NCBI GenBank assembly: GCA_024280295.1
Contig: JAJRQK010000039.1
Coordinates: forward strand, 124,001-188,000
Direction of reading: 5' to 3'
Length of the DNA stretch: 64,000 nucleotides
From: Bacteroidota bacterium
GTDB lineage: Bacteria; Bacteroidota; Bacteroidia; Flavobacteriales_D; Crocinitomicaceae
The notes beneath the pieces were generated by a model. The model searched no databases. It was not told the origin of the DNA and was given only the letters and a program-made list of their open reading frames with translations. The position numbers were made by a program, and so were the translations under genes. Below, piece by piece: positions 55,654-64,000 of this stretch. Positions within the stretch are counted from its first letter, which is position 1; each line of letters opens with the position of its first letter.

Positions 55654-56408
55654 CCATTACATTAGTCCAGCCAAATCAATTATGGGAAGACGTTCGGGGA
55701 AATCTCGATAATTACGAACGCCTTTTAACAAATGAAAATCAATCTAACTTGATTGTTTTACCAGAACTATTTCAGACGAGTTTCACCATGAACACTTTGC
55801 TAGCCGAGCAAATGTCAGGAAATTCTATTCAATGGTTACTTCAACTATCAAAACAAAAATCCGCAGCAATTTACACTTCACTAATTATTGAAGAAAACGG
55901 TGCCTTCTATAACCGTGGTGTGTTTGTACAGCCTAATGGATTAATTGAATGCTATGATAAACGTAAAACCTTTGGATTAGCAAAAGAGGGGGATCATTTC
56001 ACTTCTGGCAATGCGGAGCAAATTGTTAATTATAAAGGTTGGAAACTTCAACTTCAAATATGCTATGACCTACGTTTCCCTGAATTGGTTAGAAACAGAA
56101 TTAGTGACTCAGGTGAAGCTGCCTATGATGTGATCTTATATGTAGCGAATTGGCCGGAAAAGCGATCCAATCATTGGAAATCCCTTTTGAATGCCCGGGC
56201 AATTGAAAATCAATCTTTTGTTATTGGTGTAAACCGCATAGGCATAGATGGAAATAAACATAGTTACTCCGGAGATTCATGTCTAACCGATGCCCTTGGT
56301 ACTACTACTGGTTTGAGTCCAAACAAGGAGCAGGTAAAGACCGTTGTTATAAAACATCGTGAATTGGCTGAAATTCGTGAAATGTTGCCTTTCTTGAAGG
56401 ATCGGTAG
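55641..56408 (+). CDS. Omega-amidase (nitrilase superfamily)
   Basis: This is a 255-residue carbon-nitrogen hydrolase. The catalytic triad is visible as Glu in VLPELFQTSF (about residue 42), Lys in CYDKRKTFGLAKEGDHF and Cys in LQICYDLRFPEL (about residue 141). Together with HWKSLLNARAIENQSFVIGVNRIG it matches the YafV/omega-amidase group that hydrolyses alpha-ketoglutaramate. Its overlap with the transaminase gene supports joint function in methionine salvage. Confidence 0.88.
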   Translation: MQDLAITLVQPNQLWEDVRGNLDNYERLLTNENQSNLIVLPELFQTSFTMNTLLAEQMSGNSIQWLLQLSKQKSAAIYTSLIIEENGAFYNRGVFVQPNGLIECYDKRKTFGLAKEGDHFTSGNAEQIVNYKGWKLQLQICYDLRFPELVRNRISDSGEAAYDVILYVANWPEKRSNHWKSLLNARAIENQSFVIGVNRIGIDGNKHSYSGDSCLTDALGTTTGLSPNKEQVKTVVIKHRELAEIREMLPFLKDR

Positions 56409-56451
56409 CATTCAATGAGTAATCTGTTAGGAACTATTCCTGATAATGGCG

Positions 56452-56459
56452 TATATTTG
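56452..56459 (+). promoter_or_regulatory. Minus-7 box of the 56480-58399 gene
   Basis: TATATTTG matches TAnnTTTG, ending 20 bases before the ATG at 56480. It gives the T9SS-exported protein gene its own promoter downstream of the amidase gene. Confidence 0.6.
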
Positions 56460-56479
56460 GGACGAATTAAACTTAAATT

Positions 56480-58399
56480 ATGAAAAAAATATACTTAAAC
56501 GTAGCATTTGCTTCTCTCTGTATTAGTGGAGCAACAGCTCAACAAGTCAATTCGGACTTGAACGAACCTGGATTTATTGTTCCTCGTGTCGTTACAGGTG
56601 ACCGTCCTGAAAATCTTCAAGATTTATTATCGACACGTAGTCTCCTTTGGAACGAAACATTTGATGTGCCAGGAACCTCTCCTATTTCCACGAATGGACC
56701 AACATTTACTACCACTAATGGTGTTTGGACTACTGGCGGCTCGGATGGACTCGTTTGGAAACATAGCTATGTAACTACTAATGGAGAATGGTCAACAGGA
56801 ACAGATCCATTTGTATCTACAACTGCTGCAAATGGCTTTATGCTTTTTGATGCTGACTCTGTCAACTTTCCACTATCTCCAAATTATATTAACCTTACAG
56901 GAGAGTTAATTTCTCCAAACATTACAGCTCTTGGAACTCAAACAAGCGCAGTATTGGTGTTTGAACAAGATGCTCGATTCTGCTGTGCTGGCACAAGTAA
57001 TACGACTATATCTGTATCCGTGTCATCAGATGGAGGAACCTCTTGGAGCCCTGCTATCCAGGCTACTCCAGGTTTAGCTACAAATGCAGGCTTTTTTGGA
57101 GATAATGGAGATAGTTATTTGACCTCTATGAATATTACTGCTTATGCTGCTGGTCAAGCAAACGTTCTGATCAAGTTCAATTGGGATGGAAATGGTTCAT
57201 CGAGTTCTCACTACTATTGGAACATCGATGATGTGTGCCTGATAACTCTTCCACCAGATGATGTTCAACTTTTATCTGCTTGGGCAATCGGAGATAATAA
57301 TGATGGAATGGAATACGGTATTACTCCTGAGGACATGCAGGATGCTAACTACATTGTAGGTGCGCAAGTTGTAAATTATGGGTCAAATGCTCAAACTAAT
57401 GTTACATTAAATGTGACAGGATCGTTAACCTCTACTGCTACAAACGCAAATGTTCTTACAGGAGATACTGTAATTCTTGAAAGTATAGAAGCATTGTCGT
57501 TGACCCCTGCAGTTTACACAGGAAACTATACCGTAGTTTCTGATCAAGAAATGGCGGGAGCTCCAGAATTTGGAAACAACACTGGATTGAGAGAATTTGA
57601 AATCTCAAACGCAACAACAACAGCAAGTGTTGAGTCTTCAGTTTATGCATTAGACGGGATTGGTGTTTACACAAATTCAACCTTGACTTCATTAGGAACA
57701 GCTTCTTTTACTGGTGGAGAAGATGGGCTTGTTGTCGCTACAGAATATAGACTAAAAACTAGTGCTAACGTATCTGGTTTTAGAATTATGTTAGCTAATG
57801 GTACCGTTGCTGGTGGCGATATTATTTGTTCTTTGAAAGATACTGCCTCCTTTAAATTAGGCGATATGACTTCATTGTATTCAACACAAACTGTAAGTGT
57901 AACAAGTGCTAATGTTTCAGCAGGATTCATTGATGTATTTTTTGATAATGTAGAAAATGTACCAACTGGAGCTTATTATGCGTGCGCAGAACTTGCTTCA
58001 AATGGGAATGCAAATGATATTGTAATTGTTGATGATGAAACTGTAGCACAACCAGCATGGGCATCTGCAATTTACATTCCCGCAAACCAATCATTTACTA
58101 ACGGAGAAGCGTTAGGGATTCGTTTGTTAATGGGTAATCAATGGTCTGTAGGGATTAACGAAGAGTTTCTTTCTGGGGTCTCTCTTTACCCAAACCCATC
58201 TGAAGGAGAAGTTACAATCACAAATGAAACCGGAACGGTGAATACAGTAATCGTTTCTGATATGATTGGAAATGTAATTCTTTCTACCGAAGTATCAACT
58301 AGTACTACAATCGATTTATCGTCTGTTGCTGGTGGCATGTATGTTGTTAAAGTTTCTAACGGAACTGCAACTTATAGCGAAACTGTGGTGATTAAGTAA
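56480..58399 (+). CDS. T9SS-exported protein with sorting domain
   Basis: This is a 639-residue secreted protein. It has a signal peptide (about residues 1-20, ending GATAQ) and a beta-rich domain with ETFDVPGTSPISTNGPTF and YYWNIDDVCLI (about residues 55-255), recalling adhesin/MAM-like folds. Ig-like repeats follow in the middle. The C-terminal type A sorting domain has GVSLYPNPSEGEVTI, SDMIGNVILSTEV and YVVKVSNGTATYSETVVIK. It is likely exposed on the cell surface. It parallels the protein at 44598 in plan but not closely in sequence. Confidence 0.88.
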   Translation: MKKIYLNVAFASLCISGATAQQVNSDLNEPGFIVPRVVTGDRPENLQDLLSTRSLLWNETFDVPGTSPISTNGPTFTTTNGVWTTGGSDGLVWKHSYVTTNGEWSTGTDPFVSTTAANGFMLFDADSVNFPLSPNYINLTGELISPNITALGTQTSAVLVFEQDARFCCAGTSNTTISVSVSSDGGTSWSPAIQATPGLATNAGFFGDNGDSYLTSMNITAYAAGQANVLIKFNWDGNGSSSSHYYWNIDDVCLITLPPDDVQLLSAWAIGDNNDGMEYGITPEDMQDANYIVGAQVVNYGSNAQTNVTLNVTGSLTSTATNANVLTGDTVILESIEALSLTPAVYTGNYTVVSDQEMAGAPEFGNNTGLREFEISNATTTASVESSVYALDGIGVYTNSTLTSLGTASFTGGEDGLVVATEYRLKTSANVSGFRIMLANGTVAGGDIICSLKDTASFKLGDMTSLYSTQTVSVTSANVSAGFIDVFFDNVENVPTGAYYACAELASNGNANDIVIVDDETVAQPAWASAIYIPANQSFTNGEALGIRLLMGNQWSVGINEEFLSGVSLYPNPSEGEVTITNETGTVNTVIVSDMIGNVILSTEVSTSTTIDLSSVAGGMYVVKVSNGTATYSETVVIK

Positions 58400-58424
58400 C
58401 ATTAATTACGCTTTAATACTAGAG

Positions 58425-58454
58425 CCGGAGGGATTTCAATCCTTCCGGTTTTTT
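58425..58454 (+). terminator. Terminator of the 56480-58399 gene
   Basis: A 9-base GC-rich stem (CCGGAGGGA with TCCTTCCGG, one G-U pair) and 6-base loop are followed by six Ts. It lies 25 bases past the stop. Confidence 0.88.
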
Positions 58455-58547
58455 GTTTTATAATAATCAAAATGCTAATGTCTTTTTTCGTTTCTAACAG
58501 CGAACAACTAATTCCTTTTAGCGATATTTGCGCAAAACCAATTTATA

Positions 58548-59555
58548 ATGAATAAAGTTACAACCCTTCACGAGTTTATCATGGACAGACAGGCTGATTT
58601 TCCATTTGCTTCTGGAGAACTGTCTCGATTATTGAGCGACATCGCTGTTGCCTCAAAAGTGGTTAGCAAAGATGTTCGAAGGGCTGGACTGTTAGATAAT
58701 TTTTTAGGAAAGCAAGGGAGTATTAACATCCAGGGGGAGGAACAACAAAAACTTGACGTTATTGCAGACAATCAGTTCATAAACATGTTTAAAACAGGTG
58801 GTGAAGTTTGCGGTATCGCTTCTGAGGAAAATGATGAATTCATGCCATTTGAAGGCGAGTTTTCACAAAACGGGAAGTATGTTGTCCTTTTTGATCCATT
58901 AGATGGATCTACAAATATTGATGTAAATGTTTCTATTGGAACAATTTTTTCCATCTATAGACGACAAAGTAAAGTTGGAACTCCAGCAACTTTAGAAGAC
59001 ATGATGCAGTCAGGGGCAAAACAAATTGCTGCTGGATATGTGTTATACGGATCATCAACCATGATGGTTTATACAACAGGAAAAGGTGTAAATGGATTTA
59101 CGCTCGATCCATACATTGGTGAATTTTGCCTTTCTCATCCAGACATGAGAATGCCTGAAATGGGTCGGATTTACGCTATGAATGAAGGTAATGTCAATAT
59201 TTGTGATCCAGGAATCAAAGAATACATCGAATCGAAATGTCAACAAATATTAGAAGGTGCTTCTCGTCCATATTCTGGGCGATACATTGGTTCTTTGGTC
59301 GCCGATTTTCATCGCAACATGATTAAGGGAGGGATCTACATTTATCCATCTACAACTGTCGATCCTGAAGGAAAATTGCGCCTCTTATACGAATGTAACC
59401 CCCTCGCATTTATTGCAGAACAAGCAGGAGGATTGGCAACCACTGGGCATGAACGAATCATGGACATCGAGCCAACACGTTTACATCAACGTGTTCCTTA
59501 TTTTGTTGGTTCTAAAAAAATGGTCGAACAAGCCATGTCATATCTAAAAGGTTAA
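58548..59555 (+). CDS. fbp: Class I fructose-1,6-bisphosphatase
   Basis: This 335-residue gluconeogenic phosphatase has the metal-binding motif [24 protein letters not shown] (about residue 120). The substrate block [24 protein letters not shown] and the catalytic C-terminal region [17 protein letters not shown] follow. Full length for class I. Its stop overlaps the mfd ATG by one base, so the two are co-transcribed, although no functional link is known. Confidence 0.96.
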   Translation: MNKVTTLHEFIMDRQADFPFASGELSRLLSDIAVASKVVSKDVRRAGLLDNFLGKQGSINIQGEEQQKLDVIADNQFINMFKTGGEVCGIASEENDEFMPFEGEFSQNGKYVVLFDPLDGSTNIDVNVSIGTIFSIYRRQSKVGTPATLEDMMQSGAKQIAAGYVLYGSSTMMVYTTGKGVNGFTLDPYIGEFCLSHPDMRMPEMGRIYAMNEGNVNICDPGIKEYIESKCQQILEGASRPYSGRYIGSLVADFHRNMIKGGIYIYPSTTVDPEGKLRLLYECNPLAFIAEQAGGLATTGHERIMDIEPTRLHQRVPYFVGSKKMVEQAMSYLKG

Positions 59556-62500
59556 TGGATCTCTCCACGTTTATTGCCTCTTTTTCTACGTTGCCTCAAG
59601 TTGATTCTACTTCCAGTGATTTACAGGTTGTAGGAACAAAAATTTCGTGGAATGGTCATGTTGGCTCATCCCGATCGATCACTTCAGCAATAGTTGCAAA
59701 ACAATCTCCAGGAAATCATCTATTTATTCTTGAAGATAAAGAGCAAGCCGCCTATTTTTTAAACGACTTACAGGGAGTCTATCCAAAAAATAAATCAATC
59801 CTTTTTTATCCCGCTTCTTATCGAGTTCCCTATGAACTTGAAAAAACAGACAATGCTAATGTTGTAGCTAGAGCAGAGGTACTTGAAAAAATCTCAAACA
59901 ATAGAAATACATGGGTAATTACCTATCCAAAAGCACTAATTGAGCGAATTCCATCTAAGAAAAAATTGATTAAGAACACGCTAAAACTTGAAGTCGGGAA
60001 AGACTATTCCATTGACTTCATAAATGAAATGTTGTTCGACTTAAATTTCGAGCGCGTAGATTTTGTTTATGAGCCGGGGCAATTTTCCATTCGTGGGGGA
60101 ATCGTAGATGTCTTTTCTTACTCAAATGATCACCCATTTAGAGTTGAGTTTTTTGGTGATGATGTTGAAAGCATAAGAACATTTGATGCAAGTACTCAAC
60201 TTTCGATTAATACACACAAATTCTTCAACATAGTTCCGAATGTCCAAGGTGATATGATGAAGGACGAGAATGTCACCTTACTTGAATTCATAGGTGGGAA
60301 TACTTCTATTTGGTTGTCTTCACATGATCAAACGTTAGCAAAACTAGATAACGAATACAAAAAGGCTGTTTCAATTTACAATCAACTAGAATCGGAAGTG
60401 AAACATGTTCTTCCTTCTCAGTTATTCATGCACCCAACTGATTTTGAGTCGCAAATTGCTAAATTCAGTGTTATAGAATTTGGGTCCGATAAGCATTTTA
60501 AGCATGATTCTGTAGAGGAATTTAACTTCCGCCCACAGCCAAGTTTTAATAAGCAATTTGATCTTTTAACTGAGGATTTAATCGCTCGAAAGAAATACGG
60601 GTTTACAAACCTCATTTTCTCAAATCAGCCAAAGCAAATTGATCGTTTGGAGCAAATTTTCAAGGATATGGAGAGTGGTGTGGAGTTTGCTCCTGTGCAC
60701 TTCTCACTGCACTTAGGATTTATCTCTCCCGACAATAGGCTAATTTGCTACACTGATCATCAAATATTTGAAAGGTATCATCGGTTTAGGTTAAAAGAAG
60801 GGTTCCGACAGGCGAAACAAGCACTTACGCTAAAAGAACTTTACAATTTGCAAAGTGGAGATTATGTTACTCACATTGATCATGGCGTCGGGAAATTCTC
60901 AGGATTAGAGACCATTGATGTTAATGGAAAGCCGCAAGAAGCCATTCGTCTCCTCTACAAAGACAACGACGTTTTATATGTAGGAATTCATTCTCTGCAT
61001 CGAATTTCGAAGTTTACAGGTAAGGATGGTGCAACACCTAGAATGAACAAGCTAGGAACAGCAACCTGGGCAAACCTCAAGAAAAAGACAAAAAAGAAAA
61101 TCAAGGAGTTAGCCTTCGATTTGATCAAGTTATATGCTAAACGAAAAAGTCAACCTGGATTTTCATATACTCCTGACTCATACCTGCAAAATGAGTTGGA
61201 AGCTTCATTTATGTATGAGGATACCCCTGATCAATTAAAAGCAACAATTGCGGTAAAAGAAGACATGGAGTCATCAACACCTATGGATCGCTTGATCTGT
61301 GGGGATGTAGGTTTCGGAAAAACAGAAATTGCAGTTAGAGCAGCATTTAAAGCGGTGGCAGATAGCAAACAAGTCGCAATTCTTGTCCCAACCACGATTT
61401 TATCCATGCAACATACGCGCAGTTTCAAGGAGCGACTCGAAGGAATGCCGTGTACTGTGGATTACATCAATCGTTTTAAGTCGGCAAAGGAAGTAACTGA
61501 AACGTTGAAAAAATTAGCAGAAGGGAAAATTGACATTCTCATTGGAACGCATGCCCTCGTTGGAAGCAAAGTTAAATTCAAAGATCTTGGATTAATCATT
61601 ATTGATGAAGAGCAGAAATTTGGTGTTTCGGTTAAAGACAAGCTCAAAACATTTCGTGAAACTGTTGATACATTGACACTAACTGCAACGCCCATACCTC
61701 GAACGTTACAATTTTCTTTAATGGGAGCGAGAGATTTGAGTATCATTAACACACCTCCGCCAAATCGTCAACCTGTTTTAACAGAAATTATTCAATTTGA
61801 TGAGGAAATCATTCGGGATTCAATTGCGTATGAAGTGAGTCGCGGAGGACAGGTCTTCTTTGTTCATAATCGACTGGAGAATATTAAGGAAGTTGCTGGA
61901 ATGATCACGCGACTTTGCCCTGGTGTTCGTGTAGCAATTGGCCATGGACAAATGGATGGGAAACAACTCGAAAAGATCATGTTAGGCTTTATCTCACATG
62001 AATACGACGTTCTTATAGCCACCACGATAATTGAATCCGGAATTGATATTTCAAATGCAAACACGATTATTATCAATAATGCTCAAAATTTCGGAATTAG
62101 CGACCTTCACCAGTTGCGAGGTCGTGTTGGCCGTTCGAATAAAAAAGCATTTTGTTACCTCATTGCTCCAAGTTCTCACATGATAACCTCAGAGGCACGA
62201 AAGCGTCTTGAAGCACTTGTTCAATTTTCTGACCTTGGCTCTGGGTTCAACATTGCCATGAAAGATCTCGACATTCGAGGAGCGGGAAACTTATTAGGTG
62301 GAGAACAGAGTGGTTTCATTTCTGACATCGGTTTTGAGATGTATCAGAAGATACTAAATGAAGCAATTGACGAGCTGAGAGAATCAGATTTCAAAACGTT
62401 ATTTGCGGATAGAAATAGCGACCAATTGACCAAATTTGTGCGTGATTGCGTCTTAGAAACGGATTTAGAAGTTAGAATTCCAACGAATTACGTGAACAAT

Positions 62501-62890
62501 GTCGCAGAGCGATTGAGCCTTTATCAAGACATGGATAATCTAAAGAGTGAAGAAGAACTTGATGAATTTTTAATGGAACTGAAAGATCGATTCGGTCCTG
62601 TACCCGATGAGGTTGAAGACTTGGCATACTCTTTCAAACTGCGTTGGTTAGCTCAAGATTTAGGTATCGAGAAATTGGTGTTGAAATCTGGTAAAATGCT
62701 CGGTTATTTTATTGCTAACCCAAAGTCTGACTTTTATCAATCTCCTGTATTTACTAAGGTGCTAGATTATGTCCAGAAGCATCCAAATGGAGTTAAATTG
62801 AGTGAGAAAAACGATTGCTTGCGTATTATTTACAGTGACGTTACGAATCTACATAGCGCGATGGATTTATTGGGAAGTGTGATGAAATAA
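59555..62890 (+). CDS. mfd: Transcription-repair coupling factor
   Basis: This 1111-residue ATP-dependent translocase dislodges stalled RNA polymerase and recruits UvrA. The UvrB-like N-terminal region contains YPASYRVPYELEKTDNANV. The RNA polymerase interaction domain contains QSGDYVTHIDHGVGKFSGLE, and the helicase motifs are GDVGFGKTEIAVRAAFKAV, IIDEEQKFGV and TLTATPIPRTLQFSLMGARD. The C-terminal domain (about 960-1111) is normal. Intact. Confidence 0.97.
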   Translation: MDLSTFIASFSTLPQVDSTSSDLQVVGTKISWNGHVGSSRSITSAIVAKQSPGNHLFILEDKEQAAYFLNDLQGVYPKNKSILFYPASYRVPYELEKTDNANVVARAEVLEKISNNRNTWVITYPKALIERIPSKKKLIKNTLKLEVGKDYSIDFINEMLFDLNFERVDFVYEPGQFSIRGGIVDVFSYSNDHPFRVEFFGDDVESIRTFDASTQLSINTHKFFNIVPNVQGDMMKDENVTLLEFIGGNTSIWLSSHDQTLAKLDNEYKKAVSIYNQLESEVKHVLPSQLFMHPTDFESQIAKFSVIEFGSDKHFKHDSVEEFNFRPQPSFNKQFDLLTEDLIARKKYGFTNLIFSNQPKQIDRLEQIFKDMESGVEFAPVHFSLHLGFISPDNRLICYTDHQIFERYHRFRLKEGFRQAKQALTLKELYNLQSGDYVTHIDHGVGKFSGLETIDVNGKPQEAIRLLYKDNDVLYVGIHSLHRISKFTGKDGATPRMNKLGTATWANLKKKTKKKIKELAFDLIKLYAKRKSQPGFSYTPDSYLQNELEASFMYEDTPDQLKATIAVKEDMESSTPMDRLICGDVGFGKTEIAVRAAFKAVADSKQVAILVPTTILSMQHTRSFKERLEGMPCTVDYINRFKSAKEVTETLKKLAEGKIDILIGTHALVGSKVKFKDLGLIIIDEEQKFGVSVKDKLKTFRETVDTLTLTATPIPRTLQFSLMGARDLSIINTPPPNRQPVLTEIIQFDEEIIRDSIAYEVSRGGQVFFVHNRLENIKEVAGMITRLCPGVRVAIGHGQMDGKQLEKIMLGFISHEYDVLIATTIIESGIDISNANTIIINNAQNFGISDLHQLRGRVGRSNKKAFCYLIAPSSHMITSEARKRLEALVQFSDLGSGFNIAMKDLDIRGAGNLLGGEQSGFISDIGFEMYQKILNEAIDELRESDFKTLFADRNSDQLTKFVRDCVLETDLEVRIPTNYVNNVAERLSLYQDMDNLKSEEELDEFLMELKDRFGPVPDEVEDLAYSFKLRWLAQDLGIEKLVLKSGKMLGYFIANPKSDFYQSPVFTKVLDYVQKHPNGVKLSEKNDCLRIIYSDVTNLHSAMDLLGSVMK

Positions 62891-62901
62891 TCGCAAAAAC
62901 A

Positions 62902-63654
62902 TTAAAACAACTGAAACTTCAACGTTACCGATAACCAACCAGCCACACCGTTTTTCTTAATCGATTCTCCATTAACACCAAACCCAGCACTTTCGGCATT
63001 CCAAATTACACCAAACGAATTTTCAGTATCGAATGTGATTGATTCTTGCTCATACGCAAGGTGAAATCCAAGGTTCACATCCACTTTAGGTGCGACATGA
63101 TAATTTACACCTGCTTCAATACCATAACGAGAGAGTATTCGCTGAAATTGTAAATCATAATCTAATGCTAGAGAATAAACATAATTTGCGAAATTTGCAT
63201 TTGGATCAATTGAATTCTTAATGTTATACCGTTGCATTACCTCAAAACTACTCGAAGTATATTTCCAATTTTCATATTCAAGTCCGAGGTAAAAGCTTCC
63301 CTTTCCCAAAAATTTATTTCTCGCAAGATATGTACCTATTCCAACATTGAATTCGTAACCCCTTTGAACTTGTGTCTCAAATCCAAAAAATTCTGCTCGG
63401 TACGGTAGGAGTAACATTCCATATTGAAAATCCACAACATATTGCTCGTTTAATTCGAAAGCTGCTGATAGATTCGGTGTTCCAAAAGCAATACGAACCA
63501 TGTCGAAACCAAGATTCATATTAACGCCTTGAGTGGTGTCGTAAAAAATATCAACATCGGCGAGTTCATCGACTAACTCTTCACCCTGAGACAGGGTATG
63601 AAACGAGATAAAAAGTACTCCTAAAACATTGATGCATTTTGATATCATATTCAT
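62902..63654 (-). CDS. Putative outer-membrane barrel protein
   Basis: This is a 250-residue exported protein with a signal peptide (about residues 1-22, ending TLSQ). Alternating hydrophobic and polar beta strands rich in aromatic residues follow (VDFQYGMLLLPYRAEFFGFETQVQRGYEFNVGIG and GSFYLGLEYENWKYTSS). It ends in an aromatic strand (VTLKFQLF), a usual outer-membrane barrel C-terminus. Family unknown. An exact TAnnTTTG box lies upstream. Confidence 0.72.
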   Translation of the reverse strand: MNMISKCINVLGVLFISFHTLSQGEELVDELADVDIFYDTTQGVNMNLGFDMVRIAFGTPNLSAAFELNEQYVVDFQYGMLLLPYRAEFFGFETQVQRGYEFNVGIGTYLARNKFLGKGSFYLGLEYENWKYTSSSFEVMQRYNIKNSIDPNANFANYVYSLALDYDLQFQRILSRYGIEAGVNYHVAPKVDVNLGFHLAYEQESITFDTENSFGVIWNAESAGFGVNGESIKKNGVAGWLSVTLKFQLF

Positions 63655-63686
63655 TTGCTATTACTTAGGTCATTGTTTGAGTGGCG

Positions 63687-63694
63687 CAAAGATA
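63687..63694 (-). promoter_or_regulatory. Minus-7 box of the outer-membrane protein gene
   Basis: The minus strand reads TATCTTTG, a full match to TAnnTTTG, 32 bases before the ATG at 63654. Confidence 0.55.
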
Positions 63695-63852
63695 TCAAAT
63701 TATTAATGTCTTTGACTTTTACTTAATTGTAACGGAGAATACGTTAGCTTTTGATCATCTTTCACCAGGGTGAATTGCTCAATAAAGTCAGAAATGCATC
63801 CTCTTTCAAACTAAACTCGTATTTTCAACGTTAACAGATACAAATTCTGATC

Positions 63853-64000
63853 ATGCGGCTACTTTTATTTGGGATTGTGCTTATTCTAATTAGTTCATGT
63901 GGACACCACAAGATTCGTTTCACACGTATGCCTGAAGTGATTGAATTATCTCCTAAAACTGTTAAAGACCCTACAAATAATAGGTCTGACAACCAACATC
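63853..64000 (+). CDS. Lipoprotein, 5' part (cut by window end)
   Basis: The ATG at 63853 opens a frame that runs off the window. The first 49 codons encode a lipoprotein signal (MRLLLFGIVLILISSCG, lipobox ISSC) followed by a polar, charged stretch (HHKIRFTRMPEVIELSPKT). No family can be named from so short a part. It is divergent from the outer-membrane protein gene. Confidence 0.7.
   Translation, partial: MRLLLFGIVLILISSCGHHKIRFTRMPEVIELSPKTVKDPTNNRSDNQH

Overview
The window is AT-rich, gene-dense DNA from the chromosome of a Bacteroidota bacterium, most likely a member of the Flavobacteriales and possibly Crocinitomicaceae/Fluviicola-like. The lineage call rests on several features. A SprE/PorW-type lipoprotein and two proteins ending in type IX secretion (T9SS) sorting domains are present. 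Many promoters fit the Bacteroidota pattern TTTG-N19-TAnnTTTG. Most genes lack a Shine-Dalgarno sequence. The gene orders sprE-bactofilin-atpZ-atpBEFHA and purH-mreBCD-mrdA-rodA also fit. I see no phage, insertion sequence, CRISPR array or plasmid gene. Most of the window is core metabolism and cell-envelope biology.

Layout. Positions 1-7116 (minus) form one long run: sprE, bactofilin, atpZ, a small membrane protein, atpB, atpE, atpF, atpH and atpA, the last cut by the window edge. Positions 7334-14858 hold a YebC-family protein, a saccharopine dehydrogenase-like enzyme, a TonB-C-like protein, a DUF1826-like gene and lepA. A decayed second copy of the lepA 3' end and a flippase-like gene broken by an in-frame stop also lie here. 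Positions 14855-24942 hold an Ig-like lipoprotein, free-Met-sulfoxide reductase, a 3'-5' exonuclease, tRNA-Asn and a cell-wall amidase. A glycosyltransferase, two paralogous lipoproteins, the pheS-ytxJ-glutaminyl cyclase run and an acyltransferase follow. Positions 24943-25901 are a small graveyard of gene fragments. Positions 25902-31456 hold ribE, a C-terminal processing protease, dCMP deaminase, an orphan response regulator and purH.

Positions 31544-39972 are the rod-shape and peptidoglycan block: mreB, mreC, mreD, mrdA (with a one-base frameshift), rodA and a class A penicillin-binding protein. Positions 39980-44468 hold the two subunits of a 3-oxoacid CoA-transferase, the yicC-gmk-nadD operon and an EamA transporter. 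Positions 44598-50913 hold a T9SS-exported protein and a six-gene operon with kynureninase and kynurenine 3-monooxygenase. Positions 51101-64000 hold a membrane glycosyltransferase, a 35-residue membrane microprotein and hemL. A methionine aminotransferase/omega-amidase pair follows behind a palindromic site. A second T9SS-exported protein, fbp-mfd, an outer-membrane-type protein and the start of a lipoprotein complete the window.

I found no clearly new multi-gene system. The most informative irregularities are three. The first is a one-nucleotide frameshift in mrdA in an otherwise intact elongasome operon. The second is a single in-frame TAG splitting a flippase-like gene. The third is a lepA 3'-end remnant downstream of DUF1826 that shows mostly silent divergence. 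All start-site choices, domain calls and promoter calls were made by eye from the sequence.
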